A stretch of 64,000 bases of DNA from Nansenia antarctica. Its lineage: Eukaryota > Chordata > Actinopteri > Argentiniformes > Microstomatidae. Made by a program: the position numbers and the translations under genes. This document shows, piece after piece, positions 55,525 to 64,000 of the stretch. Within the stretch, counting starts at the first letter, position 1. Every line of letters begins with the position of its first letter. The notes below the pieces were generated by a model, which saw only the letters and a program-made list of their open reading frames with translations, was not told the origin of the DNA and ran no database searches. Where the stretch lies: positions 43,301,601 through 43,365,600 of the forward strand of contig OZ022341.1 in NCBI GenBank assembly GCA_963989245.1, in the 5' to 3' direction.

Positions 55525-55526
<2 letters not shown>

Positions 55527-56340
55527 CAAACATAGGGTCAGGTTCAGGTTGAGAAAATAGCTTTAAAAGACCCTGTTAAAAGGTATTTCCATTGATAAGC
55601 AATAGGTGTGAAATTCAACATCACGTCTCAGCCATGCAGCGATGCCAGCGAACCTTTTCTAGGTTCACGTTGCCTCTCTGAGAGCACGTAATCACCAGTT
55701 AGAGTGCACAGTGATCCTAAGGTCAACCTCATCCCCTGCCCCAATCAACTCTAGACCCATGTCCTAAACATTTCTGTAGATCTAAAAGGAGAAATATGGC
55801 AAAAATGCATAGCCTTAAGGACAAGGTGGAGCTGTTTCCATATCGTTACGTGTCCAAGGTGATCTTCCAAAGGCAGAGCGCAGAAGGTATCCCGCACCAA
55901 CATTATTTTCAAAAGGATTGTGGTGCCTATCTGAAAATGCTCAGAAACCTGTATTTATAGGATAGACAAAGTAGAACACGAACATGGGTACGTTTTAGAA
56001 CAGTTTAATACATCGGGAAATTGTCACTTTTAATTTTAATTTTTATTTAAAAAATTAATTTCACTACTATATAGGCACAACAGGTCACAACTAAAATGTT
56101 ATATAACCTACGATTCATATTTAGATTTCATTATTCATTAGCCAATCCCTGCCATGACACAGGTATTGGTTTTCAGTCAAGAAACTTACTTAATCATGTT
56201 GCTAAAAGCTGAGAGAGAGAGAGTATTACAGTAAAAAATGTATATTTTAGTAATCAACATAAATAAAGGAATCAATATTAATAAAGGAAAATATAACCGC
56301 AAGCGGCAATGGGGCGTGTTCCTACAGATATGCCCCCATA
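55525..56340. other. unique-looking AT-rich sequence
   Basis: No gene recognised. A short repeat of AATAAAGGAA-like phrases lies at 56,262-56,290 directly before the LINE. Confidence 0.4.
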
Positions 56341-58019
56341 ACCATAAATGGGGTGAGATCAACTATCATCCCAGTCCCGAAGAAAAGCACGGTGAGCTGC
56401 CTAAACGACTACCGCCCGGTGGCACTCACCAATCATCATGAAGTGCTTCGAGAAACTAGTCCGGGCCCACATAGTCACACGCCTCCCGCCCAACCTGGAT
56501 CCATACCAGTTCGCCTACAGAGCCCACAGGTCCACAGAGGACGCCATCGCGACGACTCTCCACTCCACTCTATCCCACCTGGAGAGGGGAAACAGCTACG
56601 CGAGACTGCTCTTTGTGGACTTCAGCTCTGCCTTCAACACCATCCTTCCAGACAGGCTAGTGACCACACTACTAGACCTGGGACTATCACACTCTATATG
56701 TGCATGGATCAAGGACTTCCTGTCCGACCGCCCCCAGAGGGTGCGGGTGGGCTCCCACACCTCCACAGCCCTCAGACTCAGCACTGGGTCCCCCCAGGGC
56801 TGCGTACTAAGCCCCATCCTCTACAACCTCTACACCTACGACTTCACCCCCGTCCACCCCAGCAACTCCATCGTAAAGTTTGCAGACGACACCACCGTGG
56901 TGGGCTGCATCTCGGGGGGGGGACGAGGCGGCGTACAGGGATGAGGTAGAGCAGCTGAGCAAGCTGTGCAAGGTTAACAACCTGCTGCTGAACCAGTCAA
57001 AGACCCAGGAAATCATCGTGGACTTCAGGAGGAAAAAATCTAGAGGTCCAGCCCCTGCTCATCGACGGAGAGAGCGTGGAGAGAGTCTCAACCCTCCGAT
57101 TCCTGGGGGTGCACATACAGGATGACCTGTCCTGGAAGAACAACACAGCAGCCATCATCAAGAAGGCACAACAGCGGCTCTTCTTCCTGAGAGTCCTCAG
57201 GAAAGACCACATCGGACAGGAGATGCTGGTGGCCTTCTACCGCTGCGCAGTGGAGAGCATCCTCACCTACTGCATCTGCAACTGGTTCTCCAGCTGCACA
57301 GCCGCAGAGAGGAATGCGCTACAGAGAGTCGTGAGAACGGCCCAGAAGATCACCGGCGCCCCCCTCCCCTCTCTGGAAGAGCTGTACAACACACGCTGCC
57401 TCAGGAAGGCCTCCAAGATCTCCAGAGACCCATCCCACCCTGGGTACGAACACTTTGCCCGGCTGCCCTCGAACAGGCGGTTCAGGACCATGTTCGCAAG
57501 GACAAACAGACTGAAGCTCAGCTTCTACCCCAAGGCCATTCAGGCCCTGAACACAGCAAAGACCTGGGTTCTGGGCCCTGGACAGTCTGGACGGATTGAT
57601 GGCAGCTGCTGGATTGAAATCAGGTGTAGTGCTGAGGCACAAATGTGTACATTTCAAGCCTGCAAACTGCGACACTTTAAATGAATGTGCAATAACACTA
57701 TGTGCAATATGACAACCCTAGGGTACATAAGGTTGCAGAGAATAGGAAATGTTAGAATAGGTATAGCATAGCATAGAGTACAGCATAGTATAGTGTAGTT
57801 TGTATAGTATAGTATAGTGGATAGTGTACATAGCCTTTATTTATGTAAACCAGCTCCTTTCCCTTCTTGTTTTTTAGTTTTTTTCTTTCCTAGCACCAGG
57901 GGAGCCCCCCCTCCCAAATTTCGTTGTTTGGTACCTGTACTATATCAATGACAATAAAGACCATTCATTAATTAATTAATTAATTAATTAATTCATTCAT
58001 TCATTCATTCATTCATTCA
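56341..58019 (+). mobile_element. 5'-truncated non-LTR retrotransposon (LINE)
   Basis: The body encodes a reverse transcriptase (see the pseudogene entry) and ends with a 3' region of about 275 bp that includes imperfect TAGCATAG/TATAGTATAG pentamers (57,755-57,830), CAATAAAG and a terminal ATTA/ATTC tetranucleotide tail (57,967-58,019). Truncation at the 5' end is usual for LINE insertions. The protein resembles the jockey/CR1/L2-like sets that are common in teleosts; I do not fix the clade. Its GC content is clearly higher than its surroundings. No target duplication was determined. Confidence 0.88.
56356..57684 (+). pseudogene. LINE reverse transcriptase, broken by frameshifts
   Basis: The fragment starts inside the reverse transcriptase: IIPVPKKSTVSCLNDYRPVA, then after a shift near 56,430 FEKLVRAHIVTRL, DPYQFAYRAHRSTEDAI, LLFVDFSSAFNTI and STGSPQGCVLSPILYNLYTY, then the catalytic FADDT at 56,879-56,893. 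A G-run near 56,914-56,922 shifts the frame (continuing DEAAYRDEVEQLSKLC) and a third shift near 57,035-57,050 leads to VERVSTLRFLGVHIQDDLSW and the C-terminal AERNALQRVVRTAQKITG, with a stop at 57,682. Three shifts and the missing N-terminal endonuclease make it non-functional. Confidence 0.88.
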
Positions 58020-58020
58020 G

Positions 58021-58097
58021 ATTGACAGACACGGGGTGGATCTACAGACAGGTTGTAGATTGACAGATAGGGGGTACACCTACAGACAGGGGGGTAG
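58021..58097. repeat. 38-bp tandem duplication
   Basis: ATTGACAGACACGGGG and ATTGACAGATAGGGGG begin two consecutive units of 38 and 39 bp, each containing CTACAGACAGG. They lie directly after the LINE tail. Confidence 0.85.
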
Positions 58098-58408
58098 ACC
58101 TCTCACCTAATATGGGCCAAGTTGAACTCATGATATACTAAGCTATGATATTATGAAGTACCCTAGTACCACGGACCTGTAAGGTACCAGTCGCCTAATT
58201 ATTACCAGTCATCAAATTTCAAAGGCCTGTTTTTTGAGATATCTAGAAAATCTTCAACATGGTAACATATTGTAGTGCCAAGATGCATCGTTAATCAGAC
58301 ATAGGAGGTATATGTTTTCAATATATTTATAGAGTATGTTAAGTGATATGAAACAGAGTAAAGTTGTCTGTGTACGCTATTTGTGAACGATAAATAATGT
58401 TAAGCTGA
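58098..58408. repeat. member of a local repeat family
   Basis: About 58,215-58,290 (TTTTTTGAGATATCT, ATGGTAACATATTGTAGTGCC) is similar in the same orientation to about 60,045-60,120 (GTTTTGAGATATCTTC, ATAGTAACACATTGTAGTGCC). Confidence 0.6.
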
Positions 58409-58594
58409 ATGGAATCAATATACAGCATAGAGGCAATGACAAGGTTAGTGAATGAGCGGAAGAGGAGAAAGCAGTGGGAAGATGCATGTGGACGAACCCA
58501 ACTGCATAAAGATGCGCGTCTTTGTTCTTGCCACTTTTCCGAAGATGCATTGGAGGCATTAAATCGACCACCGCTAATGAAAGAGCTCACAGGT
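58409..58594 (+). other. THAP-like zinc-finger fragment (possible exon)
   Basis: The frame reads VNERKRRKQWEDACGR, then RLCSCHFSEDALEALNRP, then MKELTGKK. The pattern of a Trp a short way ahead of a Cys-x2-His followed by Phe (CSCHF) is the second half of a THAP DNA-binding domain, a C2CH zinc finger found in THAP proteins and P-element-type transposases. The first half with its CxxC pair is absent, with a stop (TGA) directly before the first ATG. The segment is followed by ACAGGTAAGAAG, a good splice donor at about 58,592. It may be an internal exon whose acceptor lies around 58,433-58,452 (CATAGAGG or GGTTAGTG), or a relic of a P-like transposon. Reading is from motif only. Confidence 0.4.
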
Positions 58595-58727
58595 AAGAAG
58601 ACTACGCTCGATATAAAACGATAGTTTGATAACGTCAACTTGCCTTGAACAGCTGCGGACAGAAATCTGTGCTCTTTACAACAACTTTGTTTACACTCTC
58701 CATCTCAGTTGGCATTGCAGGGCTGCC

Positions 58728-59797
58728 AAGTTTCACCAAAAGTTTGGAGTGAGATTATTTGGCGGTGGAGCGACCCAAAACTGTGCACGTTTTGGCAGCG
58801 GCGGCCCCTCTCTCCCACCCAATTATTTGTGCTAGTTTCCTGCAATTTTACATGTTGTTCATAATAAACCAGCACAAGAAATGAAATCTTAATAAACAAA
58901 TACAGTAGCCTACAGACTCTAAAAGAAAAATTGGCCGCATCAACAGGACTCAGCCCCTTGGTCAGCAGCAGAAAAACCCGTGGTCATCATCTTATATACA
59001 GTGCATTGCTCATAGATGGTTATCATGTTATACAGTACATACCAGGGTTTTTCCTGGGTCAGAATGAGGGCTTGGTGGGTGATTTTGTGCGCGCACAGCG
59101 CGCCCACATTTTTGGGGAGGGACCCCCAATTGTTGTATTTGTATTGTAAATTGTAATTATTAATTATTAGTATTATTATTAATGTACCTGGTTATGTTAC
59201 AGTAGAGAAACAAAAAACTGTTACCAAAACTGAGTATTTACTAGCTAAGATTGGCAAAAGATTTGCGTGGTGCAACCGAAATTAGTAAACAACTAGTTTG
59301 AAACTAGCTAGTAACAACTAGGGGTTTAGTAACTACTAAATGCCTGCATTTAGTAATGACTTACGCCATATTGGTGCAACCCAGTAGGCTACCAGATACG
59401 ATGTTGTAATGTATGCACATATTTTGCTACCACGGTTGCCAGACGGAATTGACAATGTCCAGCCCAACAGGTCTAAAAGCTGCCGAATCCACCCGTCCAG
59501 TACCAAAAGTAGCCCAATCTGGCAACACTGCTTGCTACGTTCTTGCAGCTCGCGTGAACACAGGTTCTTCCATCAGCGCTCGCCTGCCGCTTCGATTGCA
59601 GACTCAAGTTAATGCGCGTGCAGAAAGATGCCACGAAACTCATGTCCGGTAGCTTTCTTTCAAGGAATTTCAAAAATAAAAGTCCCGTAAAACAATTGTT
59701 ATTTCTCGCCGTGAGAAATAGAGATGCGTCGTGGGATCGTGAGAACTGGTTGAAATGCGTGAGTCTCACGGCGATTGCGTGAGACTTGGCAGCTCTG
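58728..59797. mobile_element. hAT-like element with AGGGCTGCCAAGT ends
   Basis: The left end GCAGGGCTGCCAAGTTTCAC and the right end, inverted, GCAGAGCTGCCAAGTCTCAC match at 18 of 20 positions. The bases GCATTG occur just outside or at both ends (near 58,722 and 59,797), a possible short target duplication, but the expected 8 bp is not clean. There is no transposase. Inside is CCAGGGTTTTTCCTGGGTCA (59,042-59,061), which looks like one end of another dispersed repeat. Confidence 0.55.
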
Positions 59798-60044
59798 CAT
59801 TGGTTGACAGTTTCTGCACAGACACCAGCGATTATGTCCCACTCACGCCTCCTCTCCTCTCGGATCGTCGCTGCGCTCGGGTTCAAATTGAAAAGGCTGG
59901 ATAGAAAACATAGCTAGCTAATTGCGACCTGTGACCTCTGTCCTCTCATATTCATAAAAGATGGAGGAGGGGAGGAGGGTGGGCCTACGCCAAATGAAGC
60001 GTCATTACGTCACAGACGTGTCAAAATGTTTAAAAATGTAAAAT

Positions 60045-60790
60045 GTCAAACATCTGTAATGTCCTTGTGTTTTGAGATATCTTCAAATGCTTTGACATAG
60101 TAACACATTGTAGTGCCCTCTATCAGCCTGTCGACTGCCATACATATTGATGTAGCAGGGCAAATTCTCCGAGCATTTGAAAATTCTGGGCCATTTTCTT
60201 TCTTTTCATATCATTTTCTCCGATATCTTTAAATGGATCTCTTATATAGAAACGTGCACCATGCATGTTCATATACAATTTCGGACCAATCTGATTTACA
60301 GTTGATTTTAAGTTTGGCCAAATTTTCCACCTGCAGAAAAATCCATCATGGCGGACTTTATGGCTTCTTGAGGCAAATACTGTATGTTCCCCATGAGGAA
60401 AGACACATATGTACCAAGTTTCTTACATGTTCATACAACGGGGTAGAAATGCCAGCATTGTGAAGTTACTTGATTTTCTATTTGTTATTATATTGCCACC
60501 TATGGTCTAATCATGGTAATTATTTCTGGCATTGTTACTGATGCTCTCTAGTTGTGTTATGCACATTTATATCATTTTTGGTCTGGGACTTTACCTAGCA
60601 GAGCAAAATCTATGAGAATTTGAAAATTCTGGCCCAATTAATTTTTGTTTTCATATCATTTTCTCCACCATCTTGGAATGGATCTCTTATCCTTGAACAC
60701 CCTAGAGAGATGTGCACCACGCATGTTCATATGCAATTTTGGACCAATCAGACTTACAGTTGATTTTAAGTTAGCATTTTTGGTCAGGGA
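60045..60790. repeat. local direct repeats of an unassigned family
   Basis: 60,157-60,320 and 60,598-60,775 share, in order, GAATTTGAAAATTCTGGCCC-like, TTTTCATATCATTTTCTCC, TGGATCTCTTAT, GTGCACCATGCATGTTCATA and GACCAATCTGATTTACAGTT phrases, with small indels. They are direct copies about 445 bp apart. No coding content recognised. I do not know the family. Confidence 0.7.
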
Positions 60791-60874
60791 CTTTTTGAGC
60801 TATTTGACCAAAGCCAGGAGAAGAATAATCCACCAAAATTGGAAGAAGTAAACCACCAATAACAATACTGTTCC

Positions 60875-61010
<136 letters not shown>

Positions 61011-61035
61011 GAACACTAATAGATACAACATCTAT

Positions 61036-62477
61036 GGCTGTGTTCGAAATGGCATACATACTGCATACTAGCATACTCAATGAGTACTGCATACTGCATA
61101 CTCAATTCATAATAAGTATGTCAATACCAGCCAACCCTTTCACTGCAGTATGGATACAGTAGTTGATACTCTTCAGCTGCAGCACCTCAGCTAAATCTGA
61201 TCACGGATGAGCGGTGGTATTTTCACTATATTGGGAATTTACACGGTGTAATGCAATCTTAGACATGACTACGTCGTCATCATTACAAAGATGCCACATG
61301 TGACTAGTAGCCCAGTCACAAATGGTCCCAGTATTGTAGCTTCAGACGGAAGAAGTTGGTTGTTATTGTGCTTGCTGTAGCAAGCCCACGATATGTTATT
61401 GCTCATATATATTTATTGCATATATATTATTATACTGCAGTATGGATACTGCATCCCAGAATGCATTTCGCACCGGCCGGTCCGGGAGCAGGGATTTTAA
61501 ATCCTCCAACCTCCATGTACGAAAGGCGCTATATAAATAAAGCTTTACTTACTTACTTACTCCATTGGCTAAAAGCTGTAATTTTGTCTCTACAAGTGTT
61601 AACATTTCATTTTATGAAGTTGTAATATGTTTTCAGGCGAGAAAGTAATCATATATATTCCAAAAATGTCCAGTTTATCAAAATAACCCATTTATATCTG
61701 ATCTGACATTTTTACTTCTGTTCGCTAACTACGTTACCTTAGTTAGCATAGATACCCGTAGATACTACTTCGACAGAAAAAAATAAAGATTGTAAAATGA
61801 TTTGGGGGCCCAATACCTTTAGCTAGCTAAAGTAACTAGCTTACTATATTGTTGTCTTAGCAGTTGGTAAAAGAAGAGGATTCAAATAAATATATATGAG
61901 CAATAACATATCGTGGGCTTGCTACAGCAAGCACAATAACAACCAACTTCTTCCGTCTGAAGCTACAATACTGGGACCATTTGTGACTGGGCTACTAGTC
62001 ACATGTGGCATCTTTGTAATGATGACGACGTAGTCATGTCTAAGATTGCATTACACCGTGTAAATTCCCAATATAGTGAAAATACCACCGCTCATCCGTG
62101 ATCAGATTTAGCTGAGGTGCTGCAGCTGAAGAGTATCAAATAGAGTGCAAAAAAACTGAATCTGCACACTCAAATCTGTGCAAAAACTATGTTTATTGCG
62201 AGCTTTTGGTCTCCAGTATTGTAAACAACAGCTGTATGCCAAGTTTGTATGACGCAGTTTGACGAGACTGAAGAGACGCGCAATGGTTTTTGGGGATTTA
62301 GTACCCCAGTAGTGTCCAGTCATGGCATACTCAAATATTAGCCAAAATCTAGTATACATACTAGATTTCTTGCATACTCAAATCTTGCATACTGTACAGT
62401 GTGAATGCTCTCGCATACTCAAATCTATGTCATATCTAGTATGAGTAGTATGCTAGTATGCCATTTCGAACACAGCC
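61036..62477. mobile_element. 1.44-kb inverted-repeat transposon-like element
   Basis: It starts GGCTGTGTTCGAAATGGCAT and ends with the exact inverse, ATGCCATTTCGAACACAGCC. TCTAT lies directly outside each end (61,031-61,035 and 62,478-62,482), a possible 5-bp target duplication. Subterminal zones are full of GCATACT/AGTATGC repeats. Inside, 61,163-61,417 and 61,885-62,139 are 255-bp inverted copies in which I saw no mismatch. The 467-bp centre contains CGAAAGGCGCTATATAAATA with an ACTT tail (a common teleost retroposon-like 3' end) and a segment (61,558-61,745) related to 4,835-4,998. No transposase. Superfamily not assigned. Confidence 0.75.
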
Positions 62478-62482
62478 TCTAT

Positions 62483-63645
62483 AAATGTACTGAATAATTG
62501 TTTGTAATGTTTATGAATTGAAATAGAAAGGTGCAGCATGTATAGACAATGTTTTGTTTAATTATTTGGTTATGGCTACACCTAGTGGTCACCTGTAAAT
62601 TCACCTTTAAGATGAGCACCAGAACATGTAGGGTTAACTGTGACATAGTGCCTTGCCAGTGATTGCTTCGAACAGCTGTATGTAATAGCTGGCTGTTTAG
62701 GAAGACAGTTTTTTCAACGGTTTCTTTCATTATATTTCATTGTATTTGAAGCCTAACCCTTAATTTCTACTGTGGCATTTGTGCCATTTGCATTGTAGGC
62801 CTTATGAACTGAACTTCAAGAATACATGAGATGATGATTTATTTGGAAAGTAATGACCTTGACGTATTAAACAAAATCAATATCATATCAAGATATCAAA
62901 CTCTTATTTACACATTATTTCTCACCAAGTCACATGATGTTTATGCTCATGGTTACCCCTGATGTATGTCAGTTTTGTTTGATAACATCAATTCAGGTCA
63001 AGCACTGATAACACACATTAAAAACAACCATAAACACAAGAAACAGATAAAACATTGATAGTGAACATGTTTCTGTTTTTTCTAGAAGAGCATATACAAT
63101 TGTGCATTGTGAAAGTGCAAGACAATGCACCAGTATGAAACAAAGTTCATCATACTGTGTCTGAAGCAGTGTATAAAGTATGTGTAACACTTGCATAGCA
63201 TCATTCCTCTAAGGCACAAATCTCATAAACAGTATCAGCAGTGAAAGCAGTGTTACTCATCACGTAAAACCACCATCACAGCCAGTCATCGAGGGTCAAG
63301 TTAAACATTTTCAGACCTCCAAAGTGTCCACGTCCCATGCTTTTGGTTGTGTAGATATTGTTGAGCAATATACTGTATCTCTACCCCAAATGAATTGAAG
63401 AGATAAGCACGGAATACAATTAGCAATTGTATGGTGCTCATCTTTACTATTTGTTTGTCAAGTTGGACTTGATATTCATATCATGGACTTGTTATTAGAC
63501 CACCTTTGAGGTGACAAACTTTTATATTGTTCCTTTAAAAGTATAGTGAAATGGATGTACTGTAGGAATTGTAAATTGTAAAAAAGCAAATGTATACTGA
63601 ATTGACTTACTGACAGAATCCAAAGCAAGAAAGCACAGATGAGGC
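62483..63645. other. AT-rich unique-looking sequence
   Basis: No gene or element recognised between the inverted-repeat element and the terminal repeat. Confidence 0.4.
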
Positions 63646-63715
63646 AAGGCAAGTTTATTTGTATAGCACATTTCATACAACAGCGGCAATTCAAAGGGCT
63701 TTACATAGCATTAAA
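63646..63715 (-). mobile_element. 3' end of a common teleost retroposon, reversed
   Basis: GGCAAGTTTATTTGTATAGC, ACATTTCATACA and AATTCAAAGGGCTTTACATA in this order are the reverse complement of a familiar teleost retroposon 3' end (ends in GCCTTGCC on the other strand). Further body sequence, if any, would continue rightward. Family not assigned. Confidence 0.55.
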
Positions 63716-64000
63716 AGAAATAAAGAAAAAGACTAATAGTAATTTTTTTAAAATTGAAATAAAAATGGCAAGAATTGATACACATAGATACATATATATA
63801 TAGAGAGAAAATAAATAGATAAACATTTAACAACATAATAAGACAATGAATACAATGAAAATATATAGATAAAAGTTTATGGCGTGTGAGATTGCAGGTA
63901 CTGACTGGTCTGTATTTAGCCGCTATCTTGTGCGATACGATGTGTGAGATCGCAGTGTACAATGACACGTTTGATACTGCATCTGTGTTCAACAGCTATC
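63716..64000. other. AT-rich sequence to the window end
   Basis: TA-rich repeats (CATATATATATA, AATAGATAAA) and two similar GTGTGAGATTGCAG and GTGTGAGATCGCAG phrases at 63,884 and 63,940. It may be the body of the reversed retroposon; not resolved. Confidence 0.4.

Noticed and set aside
59400..59890. 137-codon minus-strand frame with several Cys
   Set aside because: Lies over the right end of the hAT-like element and adjoining sequence. No zinc-finger spacing or known domain.

Overview
The window reads as non-coding, repeat-dense DNA of a teleost fish, most likely a salmonid. The reasons are the very long dinucleotide arrays (many over 100 bp), Tc1 elements whose ends start TACAGTGGGG, hAT elements carrying BED zinc-finger transposase remnants, a teleost-type LINE, and copies of a dispersed repeat with the phrase ATGGAATGGAAT that I associate with salmonid genomes. 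The species assignment is inference. There are no bacterial-style genes, operons or CRISPR arrays, and most open frames are translations of (CA)n, (GT)n, (CT)n or (GA)n.

Host gene signals are few. The best is a minus-strand gene model at 20.7-21.7 kb: a GC-rich probable 5' noncoding exon ending in a GTAAGT donor near 21,593, then an exon (20,872 to 20,699) with a pyrimidine-rich acceptor, an ATG in strong Kozak context, 32 codons and a GTAAGG donor. Weaker candidates are a minus-strand first exon at 51.7 kb, a plus-strand 21-nt in-frame microexon at 12,824-12,844, and a THAP-like zinc-finger fragment at 58.4 kb. The rest of 1-40 kb is unique-looking intronic or intergenic sequence broken by microsatellites, with a palindromic MITE-like repeat at 4.55-5.2 kb and a fold-back inverted repeat at 14.0-14.5 kb.

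From 40 kb on, mobile elements dominate. A decayed Tc1 element lies at 40,969-42,462 (transposase on minus). At 43,549-48,557 there is a four-element nest: a hAT-type outer element contains a Tc1 element (43,981-48,396), whose transposase gene is split by two hAT elements (44,927-46,217 and 46,352-47,903). Both inner hATs have 8-bp target duplications, and the Tc1 reading frame is uninterrupted on either side of each insert (210 + 42 + 88 codons). A 5'-truncated LINE with a broken reverse transcriptase gene lies at about 56.34-58.02 kb. It is followed by a hAT-like element (58.73-59.80 kb), a local repeat family (58.2-60.8 kb), a strand-switching (TAC)n(GTA)n tract, and a 1,442-bp element (61,036-62,477) containing two 255-bp arms that I read as perfect inverted copies.

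Functionally this is a record of transposon insertion, nesting and decay around one or two possible gene starts. I see no intact autonomous mobile element and no complete protein-coding gene.
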